Part shown: piece after piece, positions 20,381 to 30,463 of the stretch | Position numbering within the stretch: position 1 is the first letter of the stretch | Layout of the letters: the number at the start of each line of letters is the position of its first letter | Origin: Candidatus Desulfobacillus denitrificans | GTDB taxonomy: Bacteria > Pseudomonadota > Gammaproteobacteria > Burkholderiales > Rhodocyclaceae | Assembly (NCBI GenBank): GCA_017347485.1 | Contig: AP021857.1 | Location: 1,841,390 to 1,905,389, forward strand | Reading direction: 5' to 3' | DNA length: 64,000 nt | The notes under the pieces: generated by a model | The model's input: the letters and a program-made list of their open reading frames with translations, nothing else | The model's database searches: none | What the model was told of the DNA's origin: nothing | Program-made: the position numbers and the translations under genes

Positions 20381-22132
20381 TCAGCCCTTCGGCTCCTCGT
20401 GCATCTTCTTGAAGTGCATCAGCCCCGGCGCCCACATGTGCTTGACCGGGTCGACGTCGACATGCACCACGGCGCACCTGCCGGACTGGATCGCTCGCTG
20501 CAGCGCCGGCTTCAGCTCTCTCGGATCGGACACGCGCTCGCCGTGCGCGCCCATCGACTCGCCCAGCTTGTCGAAGGCGATCTCGCCGAGGTCGGCCTTG
20601 ATGGTCTCCTCCGGGTCGAGGTGCTTGAACAACAGGGTCTTGAAGGGCCGCAGCATGAACTGCTGGTTCATCTTCACCATGCCCCACTGTTTGTCGCACA
20701 GCACGATGTAGATCACCTGCGCCTGGTTCCGCACCGCCGTCTCGACTTCCTGCGGATGGAAGCCGAAGGCGCCGTCGCCGATGATGCAGCACACCGGCCG
20801 GCCCGGCAGCGCCACGGCCGCCCCCACCGCCTGCGCCATGCCGGCGCCGAGCATGCCGAACTTGAAGGTCGACACGATGCGGTTGGGCACGTCGGCGCGG
20901 TGGTAGAACATCGCCCAGATGGTGGCGTTGCCGCCGTCGGCGACCAGCACGGCATCCTTCGGGAAGACCTCGCCGCACACCGTGGCGATGTGCGCCGGAT
21001 GCATCGGGATGGCCATGTCGGACAGCGCCTTGTCCCAGCCGGCGCGGTCCTCGGCCATCATTTTCGCATAGCCGGCGTTGCGGGCGCGGCGCGCATCGAG
21101 GCCGGTTTCGTTCCGGTGCTTCTCCAGCACTTCGCCGAGCAGCTCGAGGAAGCGCTTCGCGTCGGCCTGGATGGCGAGGTCGGCCGGCTTGTTGAGGCCG
21201 AGGACGTCGGGGTCGAGGTCGACCTGGATGGTCTTCTGCTCGGAAGGGGTGCGCCAGTAGGGCGGCTTGCCCCACCAGTCGGTCTCGCCCAGGCGCGAGC
21301 CGACGATCAGCGCCACGTCGGCATCGTTGCGCACCTTGTGGTTCACCTTGACGTGCGGCATCGGCATCGCCAGCGGCGAGGTCTCCGGCAGCGCGCCGCG
21401 CGCCGCCCAGCTCGTCGTCACCGGCGCCTGCAGCAGTTCCGCCACGCGCGCCAGCGCCGCATACGCCCCGGCATGCACCACGCCGCTGCCGACGTGGATC
21501 ATCGGCGCCTGGGCGGCGGCCAGCAGCTCCGCCGCGCGCGCCACCTGAGCCGCGTTCGGCTCGAGCGGATCGAGCGTGCGGTACTGCTGCGGCGCCCAGA
21601 AGGCGACGTCGGCCTTCACCTTGCCGTTCATGATGTTCTCCGGCACGTCGACATGCACCACGCCGGGCCGGCCTTCCCAGCTCTTGCGCAGGGCCTTGCG
21701 CACCAGCTCGGGCACGCGCTCGAAGGAGGACGCCGCCGCGCTCCACTTGGCGATCCTGCCGATCACCCCGCTCTGGTCGAAGCACTGGTAGGCGCCGCCG
21801 CGGTCGGGATACATGATGCCGGGCCGGCGCGCGCTGGTGATGGCCAGCACGCGGTTGCCCTCGCCCTGCTCCACCACCAGGCCGGGCAGCAGGTTGGCCA
21901 CGCCGGGCCCGTTGCTCGCCATGCACACGCCCAGCTTGCCCGTCAGGCGTGCGTAGGCGCCGGCCATGTGCGCGGCGCTGGTCTCGTGGCGCGGCGTGAC
22001 GATCTCGATGCCGAGCCGGTGCAGCGCCGAGTAGAAGCCGAAATAGGTGCCGTCGATGATGCCGAACACCTTCTCGACGCCTTCCTTCTGCAACATGCGG
22101 GCGATCACCTCGCCGCCGCTGATTTCCGCCAT
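20381..22132 (-). CDS. Thiamine diphosphate-dependent enzyme, acetolactate synthase-like fold, substrate unknown
   Basis: A 583-residue three-domain ThDP enzyme. The pyrimidine-domain glutamate is in PRHETSAAHMAGAYAR and the ThDP/Mg motif is GDGAFGFHPQEVETAV with the paired Asn position in CDKQWGM. It is not a close match to IlvB, benzoylformate decarboxylase or oxalyl-CoA decarboxylase as I remember them. It is the second gene after xsc (10-nt gap), so the two lyases probably act on related substrates. It may be a decarboxylase or carboligase that feeds or drains the xsc step. This is inference. Confidence 0.75.
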   Translation of the reverse strand: MAEISGGEVIARMLQKEGVEKVFGIIDGTYFGFYSALHRLGIEIVTPRHETSAAHMAGAYARLTGKLGVCMASNGPGVANLLPGLVVEQGEGNRVLAITSARRPGIMYPDRGGAYQCFDQSGVIGRIAKWSAAASSFERVPELVRKALRKSWEGRPGVVHVDVPENIMNGKVKADVAFWAPQQYRTLDPLEPNAAQVARAAELLAAAQAPMIHVGSGVVHAGAYAALARVAELLQAPVTTSWAARGALPETSPLAMPMPHVKVNHKVRNDADVALIVGSRLGETDWWGKPPYWRTPSEQKTIQVDLDPDVLGLNKPADLAIQADAKRFLELLGEVLEKHRNETGLDARRARNAGYAKMMAEDRAGWDKALSDMAIPMHPAHIATVCGEVFPKDAVLVADGGNATIWAMFYHRADVPNRIVSTFKFGMLGAGMAQAVGAAVALPGRPVCCIIGDGAFGFHPQEVETAVRNQAQVIYIVLCDKQWGMVKMNQQFMLRPFKTLLFKHLDPEETIKADLGEIAFDKLGESMGAHGERVSDPRELKPALQRAIQSGRCAVVHVDVDPVKHMWAPGLMHFKKMHEEPKG

Positions 22133-22142
22133 CCGTCTCTCC

Positions 22143-23915
22143 TCACATGCAATGTCTGTATTTTTCCAATAGCCGCACCGGCTTCTTCAGCGCGTCGCGG
22201 CGGAACGGGTCGCCCAGTTCGCGCGTCACCATCATCTCCAGCACGGTGGTGCGGCCGTCCCTCTGCGCCGCGCAGGCGGCGGCCAGCGCCGGCCCCGCGT
22301 CGGCCAGCTTCTCGACGACGACGCCCTCCGCGCCCATGGCACGGGCGATCGCGGCGAAGCTCGGGTTTTCCAGGTTGGAGCCGACGAAGCGGTTGCCGTA
22401 GAAGTCAACCTGGTTCTTCTTCTCCGCGCCCCACTGCCGGTTGTGGAACACCACCGCCGTGACCGGGATCTTCTCGCGCACGCAGGTGAGGATCTCGCCG
22501 AAGCTCATGCCCCAGGCGCCGTCGCCGACGTAGGCCACCGCCGGGCGCTCGGGGGCCGCCAGCTTGGCGCCGATGACGGCCGGGAAGGCGTAGCCGCAGT
22601 TGCCGAAGCTCATCGCCGCGAACAGGCTGCGCGGCCGCTGGAAGCGCAGGTAGCTGTTGGCCACCGAGCAGATGTTGCCGATGTCGGTGGACACCATGGC
22701 ATCGGACGGCAGTGCGCGCTCCAGTTCGCGCAGCATCTGGCGCGGGTGCATGGCCGGGCTGTCCTTCGAGACCTCGAGGCTCCACGGGTCGCGCTCCTGC
22801 GGCCAGGCGTCGAGCTCGGCCTCCCATTGCGCCTTCTCCTTGGCGATGTCGGCGCGGCGCTGCTGGCGGTTTGCATTGCATGCCAGCTCGCGCGAGGCAA
22901 GCCGCGCGAGCAATGCCACGGCGGCGGCCTTGGCGTCGGCGCACAGGCCGACGGAAATCTTCTTCACCAGGCCGAGCATCTTCGCGTCGGCGTCGACCTG
23001 GATGATCTTCGCATCCTTCGGCCAGTAGTCGAGGCCGTGCTGCGGCAGCGTGCCGAAGGGGCCGAGGCGCGTGCCCAGCGCCAGCACCACGTCGGCCTGT
23101 GCGATCAGCTTCATGCCGGCCTTGGAGCCCTGGTAGCCGAGCGGCCCGCACCAGAGCGGGTGCGCCGCCGGGAAGGCGTCGTTGTGCAGGTAGCTCGTCA
23201 CCACCGGCGCGTCGAGCAGCTCGGCGAGCTTCACGCAGGCATCCACGCCGTCGGCCATCACCACCCCGCCGCCGGAGACGATCACCGGGAATGCAGCCTG
23301 AGCCAGCAGCGCCGCCGCTTCGTCGAGGCTCCGCTCGCCGCCGGCGCCGCGCTCGATGCGGATCGGCGCGGCGATGTCGTAGTCGGCCTCGCCGTAGAAG
23401 TGGTCGCGCGGAATGTTGAGCTGGGTCGGCCCCATCTCCAGCAGCGCCCGGTCGAAGCAGCGCGCGGCCAGCTCGGCCATGCGCTGCGGCCCGCTGACGT
23501 GGGCCTGGAACTTGGTGATCTTCGAGAAGATCGGCAGCTGGTCGGTCTCCTGAAAGCCGCCCAGCCCCATGCCGGTGCTGCCGGTTTCCGGCGTGATGAC
23601 GACCACCGGACTGTGCGCCCAGTAGGCGGCGGCCACCGCCGTGACGAAGTTGGTGACGCCCGGCCCGTTCTGCGCGATGCAGACGCCGTGGCGGCCGGAA
23701 ACGCGCGCATAGCCGTCCGCCATGTGCGCCGCGCCCTGCTCGTGCACGGTGGGAATGAAGCGGATGCCGGCCGCCGGAAACAGATCCAGCGCATCCATGT
23801 AGGCCGAGCCGACGATGCCGAAGACGTCGCGCACGCCCTGCGCCACCAGGGTTTCCACCAGCGCCTCGCTCGGCGTCATGCGCCCGGCTGCGGCCGTGTT
23901 CCGGCTGACTGCCAT
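22143..23915 (-). CDS. xsc: Sulfoacetaldehyde acetyltransferase
   Basis: A 590-residue ThDP enzyme. Xsc converts sulfoacetaldehyde and phosphate to acetyl phosphate and sulfite. The sequence follows Xsc closely: FGIVGSAYMDALDLFP, HEQGAAHMADGYARVSGRHG, TPETGSTGMGLGGFQE, GPTQLNIPRD, GDGAWGMSFGEIL and NRQWGAEKKNQVDFYGNRFVG. The start at 23915 has AGGAGA 4 nt upstream. It leads a five-gene operon divergent from iclR. The usual partner pta and the taurine or sulfonate genes are absent from the window, so the physiological substrate is less certain than the family. Confidence 0.85.
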   Translation of the reverse strand: MAVSRNTAAAGRMTPSEALVETLVAQGVRDVFGIVGSAYMDALDLFPAAGIRFIPTVHEQGAAHMADGYARVSGRHGVCIAQNGPGVTNFVTAVAAAYWAHSPVVVITPETGSTGMGLGGFQETDQLPIFSKITKFQAHVSGPQRMAELAARCFDRALLEMGPTQLNIPRDHFYGEADYDIAAPIRIERGAGGERSLDEAAALLAQAAFPVIVSGGGVVMADGVDACVKLAELLDAPVVTSYLHNDAFPAAHPLWCGPLGYQGSKAGMKLIAQADVVLALGTRLGPFGTLPQHGLDYWPKDAKIIQVDADAKMLGLVKKISVGLCADAKAAAVALLARLASRELACNANRQQRRADIAKEKAQWEAELDAWPQERDPWSLEVSKDSPAMHPRQMLRELERALPSDAMVSTDIGNICSVANSYLRFQRPRSLFAAMSFGNCGYAFPAVIGAKLAAPERPAVAYVGDGAWGMSFGEILTCVREKIPVTAVVFHNRQWGAEKKNQVDFYGNRFVGSNLENPSFAAIARAMGAEGVVVEKLADAGPALAAACAAQRDGRTTVLEMMVTRELGDPFRRDALKKPVRLLEKYRHCM

Positions 23916-23931
23916 GCCTTCTCCTGAATCC

Positions 23932-23957
23932 TGTTGTGAAGGCATCATTGCACAACA
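23932..23957. promoter_or_regulatory. Inverted repeat in the xsc-iclR intergenic region
   Basis: A perfect 7-bp inverted repeat (TGTTGTG and CACAACA) separated by 12 bp lies 16 nt upstream of the xsc start. It is a good candidate binding site for the divergently encoded IclR regulator. Confidence 0.55.
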
Positions 23958-23974
23958 CCTTTTTTATGGCAATA

Positions 23975-23993
23975 ATGAGACCTTCTGTTTCAT
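23975..23993. promoter_or_regulatory. Second imperfect inverted repeat in the xsc-iclR gap
   Basis: ATGAGAC and GTTTCAT, one mismatch, separated by 5 bp. IclR-family regulators often bind short palindromes of this size. It lies 11 nt upstream of the chosen iclR start. Confidence 0.4.
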
Positions 23994-24004
23994 TTTTTCA
24001 AAAT

Positions 24005-24775
24005 ATGCCCATCCCAGCCGACGAGCAGCACACCTCCGCCAGCCTGCGCGCCATCGCGCTCCTCGAGGCCATCGCCGGCGCCGACGGCCCGCTCGGCCTG
24101 GTCGAATTGATGCAGGCGACCGGTCTGCCCAAGCCGACCGTCCATCGCATCGCCAGCCTGCTGGAAGAGGCCGGCCTGCTGGTGCGCGAGGCCGAGGGCA
24201 AGCGCTTCGCGCCGGGCCCGCGGCTCGCTTCGCTCGGACTGGCCGCGCTCACCCACACCGCCTGGCGGGCGCCGCGCCATGCCATCCTCAAGGCCCTGGT
24301 CGGCGAGATCGGCGAGACCTGCAACCTGACCCTGCTCGACGGCACCGAAGTGGTCTACCTCGACCGTGTCGAGGCGGCCTGGCCGCTGCGCCTGCATTTC
24401 CAGACCGGCTCGCGCGTGCCGGCGCACTGCAGCGCCAGCGGCAAGCTGCTGCTCTCGCTGCTGCCGGCGCGCGAGCGGCGGCGCATCCTCGAGGCGCTGC
24501 CCTATTCCTACCACACGCCGAACACCCTCACCCGCCGGCGCGATCTCGAAGAGGCGCTCAAGCGCATCCGCCGCGAGCGCCTGAGCACCGACAACGAGGA
24601 ATACCTCGACGGCACCGTCTGCGTCGCCGTGCCGGTGGAGAGCAAGGCCCGCCGCGTGGCGGCGGCGCTGGCGGTGCATGCGCCCACCACCCGCATGAGC
24701 CTGCAGCAGGCCCTGCAGTGCGTGCCGGCCCTGCGCCGCGCGGCGGCCCGGCTTGCCGATTCGTTTCCTGATTAG
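24005..24775 (+). CDS. IclR-family transcriptional regulator
   Basis: A 256-residue regulator: N-terminal winged helix (LRAIALLEAIAGADGPLGLVELMQATGLPKPTVHRIASLLEEAGLL) and C-terminal GAF-like effector domain (CNLTLLDGTEVVYLDRVEA, CSASGKLLLSLL). IclR members respond to small organic acids and commonly control a divergent catabolic operon, here the xsc operon. The start at 24005 puts the helix-turn-helix at the usual distance; an upstream in-frame ATG would add 23 residues reading through the probable operator. Confidence 0.88.
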   Translation: MPIPADEQHTSASLRAIALLEAIAGADGPLGLVELMQATGLPKPTVHRIASLLEEAGLLVREAEGKRFAPGPRLASLGLAALTHTAWRAPRHAILKALVGEIGETCNLTLLDGTEVVYLDRVEAAWPLRLHFQTGSRVPAHCSASGKLLLSLLPARERRRILEALPYSYHTPNTLTRRRDLEEALKRIRRERLSTDNEEYLDGTVCVAVPVESKARRVAAALAVHAPTTRMSLQQALQCVPALRRAAARLADSFPD

Positions 24776-24815
24776 GGCATAAAATGGGCGCGGGAACTTG
24801 ACGAAGGGGAGGGAC

Positions 24816-25586
24816 ATGGGACGCGTACAAGACAAGGTGGCGATCGTCACGGGCGCCGCACATGGCATCGGCCGCGCCACCGCGCTGCTGCTGGCGCAAG
24901 AGGGCGCCGCGGTGGCCGTGACCGACGTAAACACGGAGGCGGCCGAGGCCGTCACGGAACTGATCAACGGCAGCGGTGGCAAGGCCCGCACCTGGAAGCT
25001 TGACGTCTCCCAGGAAGCGGAGGTGGCCGCCGTCATCACCGAGGTGGCGAAGGCATTCGGCCGCCTCGACATCCTGGTCAACAATGCCGGCATCTCCGGC
25101 GCCAACGGCACCGCCGAGGAGATCAGCGAAACCGAGTGGGACAAGGTGATGAACACCAACGCCAAGGGGACGTTCCTGTGCACCAAGCACGCCGTGCCGC
25201 TGATGCGCCGCGCCGGCGGCGGCAGCATCGTCAACCTCTCCTCGGTGTATGGCATCGTCGGCTCGCACAACGTCGCCGCCTACCACGCCTCGAAGGGCGC
25301 CATCCGCATCATGAGCAAGACCGACGCGCTGGCCTTCGCCGAGGACCGCATCCGCGTCAATTCCGTGCACCCCGGCTTCATCTGGACGCCGATGCTGGAA
25401 GCCGGCGCCCAGGTGCCGGGGGTGGCGCCGGAGGCGGTGCGCAGCGCCATGGCCAAGCTGCACCCGCTGCGCACCCTGGGCGAGCCGGACGACGTCGCCC
25501 ACGGCATCCTCTACCTCGCCTCCGACGAGGCCAAGTTCGTCACCGGCAGCGAGCTGGTGATCGACGGCGGCTACACGGCGCGCTGA
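24816..25586 (+). CDS. Short-chain dehydrogenase/reductase, cyclic-alcohol or hydroxysteroid dehydrogenase-like
   Basis: A 256-residue classical SDR: TGAAHGIGRATALLLAQEGA, NNAGISG, LSSVYGIVG, YHASKGA and a C-terminal TGSELVIDGGYTAR. It resembles cyclopentanol and 20-beta-hydroxysteroid dehydrogenases, but substrate class cannot be fixed from sequence. The start at 24816 has AAGGGGAGG just upstream. It follows iclR by 40 nt and belongs to the same divergent locus as xsc. Confidence 0.85.
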   Translation: MGRVQDKVAIVTGAAHGIGRATALLLAQEGAAVAVTDVNTEAAEAVTELINGSGGKARTWKLDVSQEAEVAAVITEVAKAFGRLDILVNNAGISGANGTAEEISETEWDKVMNTNAKGTFLCTKHAVPLMRRAGGGSIVNLSSVYGIVGSHNVAAYHASKGAIRIMSKTDALAFAEDRIRVNSVHPGFIWTPMLEAGAQVPGVAPEAVRSAMAKLHPLRTLGEPDDVAHGILYLASDEAKFVTGSELVIDGGYTAR

Positions 25587-25733
25587 GGCCGCCGGCGGCG
25601 CCTCCGCCCTCCCCGCGAACAGCACGGCTCGAGTCCGCCCGCGAGGGTGATTTCTTCCTTTAAGGCAGAAACCGCCCATTTCGCGGCGACTTGATCTACC
25701 ATCCGGTTTTCATTCAGCCCTTCATGGCCGATC

Positions 25734-27431
25734 GTGTCGCTCGCTGACGGAAACGCGAACCGCCCCGACGAGGACGCCGCATGGACGGCACTCCGGCGCC
25801 GGGATAAAATCCTCCTGGCGGTGAGCTATGCCGCCGAGCGCTTCCTCGGCCAGGAGCCGCTCGACAGCGTCCTCACGGACGTGCTGGAACGCCTCGGCAA
25901 GGCCGCCGAAGTCGGCGACGCCACCGTCTTCGAGCTCGTCGATGACACGGAACGGGGCGGCTGCCTGGTGCCGCGCTATTCCTGGAGCGCGCCAGGCGCG
26001 GAATCCGTCTTCGATTTCGCCCCGGATGGATTCGCCTGGGCCGGTACCGACTTCGCGCACCTGTTCGCGCTGCTCGAACAGGGCCAGCCGCTCGTCGCCC
26101 GCGTAGAGGAGCTGCCGGCCGGCCTGCGCGCCTTGCTCGCCGGCGACATGAGCGCCATCGCGGCCCTGCCGATCTTCGCGGCCGGCCAGCTCGTCGGCGT
26201 CATCGCCGTATCCCGGCGCGGCGGGCCGCGCGACTGGGCCGAATCCGAGATCGGCGCCCTGAAGACGGCGGCCGCCGTGACCGGCGCCGCCCTGGAGCGC
26301 AATCGCTCGCGTCGCGCCGTACGCAGGCGCGACGAGCTGCTGCGCCTGATCGTCGACAATGCGCCCCTGATGGTGGCCTACTTCGACCACGCCAGGCGCT
26401 GCCGCTTCGCCAACCGTCGCTACCAGGAATCGTTCGGCGTGCCTGACGATCCCGTGCTCGGCAAGACGCTCGAGGAGATCATCGGGGCCGAAGACTGCCG
26501 CGCCACGGAACCCTACTGGAAGCGCACCCAGGCCGGAGAGCAGGTCACGTTCGAGCACGCCCATGACCGGGCGGACGGCACGCGCCAGCACCTCGAAGTC
26601 AGCGCCGTGCCCCACCGCACCGAATCCGGCGAGGTCGCCGGCTGCTACGTCATCCTCACCGACATCACCGAGCGCAAGCAAAGCGAGGAATCCCTGCGCC
26701 GGGCGCACGACCAGCTCGAGGAAAAGGTGCGCGAGCGCACCGAGGAACTGCTCATGCTCAACCGGGAACTGGAAGCCTTCAGCTACTCGGTCTCGCATGA
26801 CCTGCGCGCCCCGCTGCGCGCCATCGACGGCTTCTCCCACCTGCTCGAGGAGCAGCTGGCAGGCAAGCTCGATGCCGAGACAGAGAACTACTTCGGGCGC
26901 ATCCGCGCCGCCGTCCAGCGCATGTTCTGGATGATCGAGGGCCTGCTGGAGCTGGGACGCGCCTCGCGCAAGGAGATCGACGCCACGCAAGTCGACCTGT
27001 CGCTCTGCGCCAGGGAAATCGTGGAAGACCTCGCCGCCGGCAACGGCGCGCGCCGAGTCGAATGGATCATCGAGGACGGCCTGCGCGCGGTGGGCGACCG
27101 GCAGCTGCTGCGGTTGCTGTTGCAGAACCTGCTCGAGAATGCCTGGAAATACACCGCCCGCTGCGAGGCCGCGCGCATCGAATTTCGCGCCGGTCAGGCG
27201 GCGGACGGCACGCCGGAATTCACGATCCGGGACAACGGCGCCGGCTTCGACATGGCCCATGCGCAACGGCTCTTCCAGCCGTTCCAGCGCCTGCACAGCA
27301 CACGGGATTTCGATGGCACCGGCATCGGCCTGGCGACCGTTGCGCGCATCGTGCACCGGCATGGCGGCCGGATTCGCGCCGAGGGCGCGCCCGGCCGGGG
27401 CGCGTCGTTTCATTTCACCCTGCCGACCTAG
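25734..27431 (+). CDS. Hybrid-sensor-type histidine kinase with GAF and PAS domains, no adjacent response regulator
   Basis: A 565-residue cytoplasmic kinase with no membrane helices. An N-terminal GAF-like domain (about 25-200) is followed by a PAS/PAC domain (about 210-320, ending [12 protein letters not shown]), a coiled coil, an HisKA with the phospho-His in [16 protein letters not shown], and an HATPase with [18 protein letters not shown] and GTGIGLATV. This layout resembles bacteriophytochrome-like light or redox sensors, but no chromophore Cys can be assigned. GTG start. It is an orphan: no receiver gene is adjacent. Confidence 0.88.
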   Translation: MSLADGNANRPDEDAAWTALRRRDKILLAVSYAAERFLGQEPLDSVLTDVLERLGKAAEVGDATVFELVDDTERGGCLVPRYSWSAPGAESVFDFAPDGFAWAGTDFAHLFALLEQGQPLVARVEELPAGLRALLAGDMSAIAALPIFAAGQLVGVIAVSRRGGPRDWAESEIGALKTAAAVTGAALERNRSRRAVRRRDELLRLIVDNAPLMVAYFDHARRCRFANRRYQESFGVPDDPVLGKTLEEIIGAEDCRATEPYWKRTQAGEQVTFEHAHDRADGTRQHLEVSAVPHRTESGEVAGCYVILTDITERKQSEESLRRAHDQLEEKVRERTEELLMLNRELEAFSYSVSHDLRAPLRAIDGFSHLLEEQLAGKLDAETENYFGRIRAAVQRMFWMIEGLLELGRASRKEIDATQVDLSLCAREIVEDLAAGNGARRVEWIIEDGLRAVGDRQLLRLLLQNLLENAWKYTARCEAARIEFRAGQAADGTPEFTIRDNGAGFDMAHAQRLFQPFQRLHSTRDFDGTGIGLATVARIVHRHGGRIRAEGAPGRGASFHFTLPT

Positions 27432-28309
27432 GAAGAGCCGCTGCGCAGCCGTTCCCGCGCGACGCGCTCGGCGCGGTCGTTGCTGCCGTCGAGCAGCCGC
27501 CGCAGCACCGGCTCGCTGGCGCGCGGGTGTTCCGCCACCAGCAGGCGGATTTCCGCCGAAGTTCCCGAAGCCAGAATGTCGAGCGCGGTCGGCGGCGCGT
27601 TGCGGTTGCGTGCCACCGCCAGTCGCACGTTTTCTTCACGGTCGAAGGCGAGGCGGCTGAGCGCCTCGTCGTCCTGCCGCGGCGACTCCGCCGCCGCCTC
27701 GCGCACGGCCGGATGGCGGTCTCCCGCCATGCGCTCCAGCAGCTCCTGCGGCAGATCGGCGCGGCGCGCCAGCGCCGCCCGCACCGGCGCATCGGCATCC
27801 CGCATCAGCAGCGCGAAACCTTCGGCATCGAGGGTGCCACGCTCGGCGGCGGCAAGCCGGACGCCGGCATCGGCCTCGCGCAACTCCGCCGCCGGACGCA
27901 GCGGCGTGCAGGCCAGCCCCGGCGGGCAGCTGCCGCCCTGGGCGATGGCGGCGCCCTGCTCCTGCAGGATGCGCTGCACGCCCAGGCTGTCGGCGTAGTG
28001 CAGCAGGCCCGCGGCGAGAAAAGTCAGTCCCGCCAGCACGGCGTGGCCGCGCAGGTCGAGCAGCAGAAAGGCGCCGAGGACGGCGCGCAGCAGCCAGAAC
28101 GCCAGCTGTGCCGCGGCGAAGGCGGCGATGAAATAGATCGGCAGCACGGCGAGGAGCCGCCCGCCGATGCCGCCGCCGGCCACCGACAGCACGAAGACGA
28201 CGTCGGCGAAACCGATGGTGGCGGCGACGGCGAGCGAAACGACGATGCTGGCCGAGAGCGGCAGGGCGGATTTTTCGCGATCGGGCGGAGGCGGCATGGC
28301 TCGGGGCAT
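27428..28309 (-). CDS. Membrane protein with HEAT/leucine-rich-variant repeats
   Basis: About 293 residues. The N-terminal third has three hydrophobic helices ([64 protein letters not shown]). The C-terminal half carries about six degenerate repeats of the type 'VR.A.A.....P...L..LA.D', a HEAT/LRV solenoid likely used for protein binding. The start is ambiguous: ATG at 28309 overlaps a TATAAT on the minus strand, so the ATG at 28297 may be the true one. It overlaps the kinase stop by 4 nt. A 25-mer copy encodes AVLAGLTF. Confidence 0.7.
   Translation of the reverse strand: MPRAMPPPPDREKSALPLSASIVVSLAVAATIGFADVVFVLSVAGGGIGGRLLAVLPIYFIAAFAAAQLAFWLLRAVLGAFLLLDLRGHAVLAGLTFLAAGLLHYADSLGVQRILQEQGAAIAQGGSCPPGLACTPLRPAAELREADAGVRLAAAERGTLDAEGFALLMRDADAPVRAALARRADLPQELLERMAGDRHPAVREAAAESPRQDDEALSRLAFDREENVRLAVARNRNAPPTALDILASGTSAEIRLLVAEHPRASEPVLRRLLDGSNDRAERVARERLRSGSS
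28019..28043 (+). repeat. 25-bp dispersed motif, copy 8
   Basis: AAAAGTCAGT, spacer CCCGCCAGC, ACGGCG. It lies inside a membrane-helix-encoding part of the HEAT-like gene, antisense to it. Confidence 0.85.
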
Positions 28310-28322
28310 TATACTTTTCGCC

Positions 28323-29534
28323 ATGAGCGCCAACGGCTCCGACCTGCGCATCGTCGCCCTGCTCTGCGCCGCGGAGGTGCTGAGCATGACCGGCTTTTCG
28401 ACCTATCCGGCCCTGCTGGAACCGCTGCGCGAGGCCTGGGGCCTGAGCGGCACCGAAGCCGGTTTCATCGGCGGCGTCTTCTTCGGCGGCTACATGATCG
28501 CCGTGCCGCTGCTCAGCGGACTCACCGATCGCATCGACGCGCGCCGCGTCTACGCCGGCGCCTGCCTGCTCTCGGCGCTCGGCACGGCGGGCTTCGGCCT
28601 CCTCGCCCAGGACGTCTGGAGCGCCGGCCTGTGCCAGGCCCTTGCCGGCGCCGGGCTGGCGGGCACCTACATGCCGGGCCTGAAAGCGCTTACCGACCGC
28701 GTCGAGGGCCCGCTGCAGAGCCGTTTCATTGCGTTCTACACCTCCAGCTTCGGCATCGGCGCCAGCGCCTCGCTATTGGCCGGGGGCTGGCTCGCCGGCC
28801 ACCTCGGCTGGGAATGGACCTTCATCCTTTGTGGCGCCGGCCCGCTCGCCGCTGCCGTGCTGGCGCTGCGCGGGCTGCGGCCGGCGGCAGCGCATCCGCT
28901 GCCGCAGGCCAAGGGTCCGCTGATCGATCTGCGGTTGCTGACCTCCTCGCGCGCCACGCTGGGTTACGTGCTGGGCTACGCCGCCCACTCCTGGGAACTG
29001 TTCGGCCTGCGCGCCTGGATGGTGGCCTTCATCGCCTTTGCCTACACCCAATCGCCGGAAGGAACGCCGCTCTGGGCGCCGGCGACGGCCGCGGCGGCGA
29101 TCAACCTGCTCGGCATCCCGGCGAGCATCTTCGGCAACGAAGTGGCCGGCCGCATCGGCCGCCGCCGCGCCATCGCCGGCGTGATGGGCGCTTCGGCGGC
29201 GCTCGCCGGCCTGGCCGGCTTTCTCGGCCCGCTCGCCGCCGGGCTGGCGCTGGCCCTGGTCGCCTTGCACTTCGTCTTCGTCATGGCCGATTCGGCGGCG
29301 CTCACCGCCGGCCTGGTGGCGGCGGCGCCGCCCGGGAAACGCGGCGCGACGCTGGCGGTCTACTCGTTTTTCGGCTTCGGCGGCGGCTTTCTCGGCCCGC
29401 TCGCCTTCGGCTGGGTGTTCGACCTGGCCGGCGGCGGACGGCTGGCCTGGGGCCTGGCCTATGCCAGCCTGGGCGCCGCCTGCGCCTGCGGCCCGCTGAC
29501 TTATTGGCTCACCGCCAGAAAGGATGGAACATGA
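28323..29534 (+). CDS. Major facilitator superfamily transporter
   Basis: A 403-residue permease with about 12 hydrophobic helices and the loop 2-3 signature [11 protein letters not shown] (variant of GxxxDRxGRR), repeated in the second half as [13 protein letters not shown]. The substrate is not evident. It starts 13 bp from the divergent HEAT-like gene, with TATACT immediately upstream. Its stop overlaps the msrB start (ATGA), so it may feed transcription into the msrB-ppiC operon. Confidence 0.85.
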   Translation: MSANGSDLRIVALLCAAEVLSMTGFSTYPALLEPLREAWGLSGTEAGFIGGVFFGGYMIAVPLLSGLTDRIDARRVYAGACLLSALGTAGFGLLAQDVWSAGLCQALAGAGLAGTYMPGLKALTDRVEGPLQSRFIAFYTSSFGIGASASLLAGGWLAGHLGWEWTFILCGAGPLAAAVLALRGLRPAAAHPLPQAKGPLIDLRLLTSSRATLGYVLGYAAHSWELFGLRAWMVAFIAFAYTQSPEGTPLWAPATAAAAINLLGIPASIFGNEVAGRIGRRRAIAGVMGASAALAGLAGFLGPLAAGLALALVALHFVFVMADSAALTAGLVAAAPPGKRGATLAVYSFFGFGGGFLGPLAFGWVFDLAGGGRLAWGLAYASLGAACACGPLTYWLTARKDGT

Positions 29535-29917
29535 ACAAGACCGACGAGGAATGGCGCGAACGGCTGACGCCGGAGCAGTACCGCATCGCCCGCGAAAAGG
29601 GCACCGAGCGCGCCTTCAGCGGCGAATACTGGGACTGCCACGAGGCCGGCACCTACCATTGCGCGTGCTGCGGCGCCGCCTTGTTCAGTTCCGCGCACAA
29701 ATACGACTCGGGCAGCGGCTGGCCGAGCTTCTGGCAGCCGTTTGATCCGGCCAACCTCGCCACCGCCGAGGACGGCAGCCATTTCATGCGGCGCACCGAG
29801 GCGCTGTGCAGCCGATGCGGCGCCCACCTCGGCCATGTCTTCCCGGACGGGCCTCAGCCGACCGGCCTGCGCTACTGCATCAATTCGGCCTCGCTGAAAC
29901 TGGCGCGCGAGGTATAA
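29531..29917 (+). CDS. msrB: Peptide-methionine (R)-S-oxide reductase
   Basis: A 128-residue MsrB that repairs methionine-R-sulfoxide. Zinc ligands CACC and CSRC are present, along with [18 protein letters not shown] and the catalytic Cys in RYCINSASL. No signal peptide, so it is cytosolic. It is coupled to the MFS gene upstream and lies 9 nt before yciB. Confidence 0.95.
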   Translation: MNKTDEEWRERLTPEQYRIAREKGTERAFSGEYWDCHEAGTYHCACCGAALFSSAHKYDSGSGWPSFWQPFDPANLATAEDGSHFMRRTEALCSRCGAHLGHVFPDGPQPTGLRYCINSASLKLAREV

Positions 29918-29926
29918 TCGCCGCGC

Positions 29927-30463
29927 ATGAAATTCCTCTTCGACCTGTTCCCGGTCATCCTGTTTTTCATCGCCTTCAAGGCTTACGACATCTACGTCGC
30001 CACCGGCGTCGCCATCGTCGCCTCCTTCGGCCAGATCGGCTGGCTGCTGGCGCGCGGCCGCAAGGTCGACACCATGCTGTGGCTGAGCCTCGCCATCATC
30101 GTGCTGTTCGGCGGCGCCACCCTGCTCCTGCGCGACGAAACCTTCATCAAGTGGAAGCCGACGGTGCTCTACTGGCTGTTCGGCGCGGTGCTGGCGGGAT
30201 CGGCGCTGCTCTTCCGCAAGAACCTGATCCGCAAGCTGATGGAGGGGCAGATCCGCCTGCCCGATCGCGTGTGGGACCGGCTCAACGCCAGCTGGATCGG
30301 CTTCTTCGTCCTGATGGGCGCCGCCAACCTGTTCGTCGCCTACACCTTTTCCACCGATGCCTGGGTGAATTTCAAGCTGTTCGGCGGCATGGGGCTGATG
30401 CTGGCCTTCGTCGTCGCGCAGAGCCTGCTGCTGGCCCGGCACATCGAGGAGGACGGAAAATGA
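29927..30463 (+). CDS. yciB: Inner-membrane septation protein YciB (IspZ)
   Basis: A 178-residue protein with five hydrophobic helices and the family pattern [27 protein letters not shown] and [21 protein letters not shown]. YciB affects cell-envelope synthesis and division; the mechanism is not known. It overlaps the YciI-like gene by 4 nt. Confidence 0.93.
   Translation: MKFLFDLFPVILFFIAFKAYDIYVATGVAIVASFGQIGWLLARGRKVDTMLWLSLAIIVLFGGATLLLRDETFIKWKPTVLYWLFGAVLAGSALLFRKNLIRKLMEGQIRLPDRVWDRLNASWIGFFVLMGAANLFVAYTFSTDAWVNFKLFGGMGLMLAFVVAQSLLLARHIEEDGK

Noticed and set aside
23888..23914. Possible further 25-mer copy near the xsc start
   Set aside because: CAGTCAGC and ACGG are present, but the gap is 6 and not 9 and the AAAA block is missing.
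29486..29512. Possible further 25-mer copy in the MFS gene
   Set aside because: Only AAGTCAGC is present, and the distal ACGGCG block is not recognisable.
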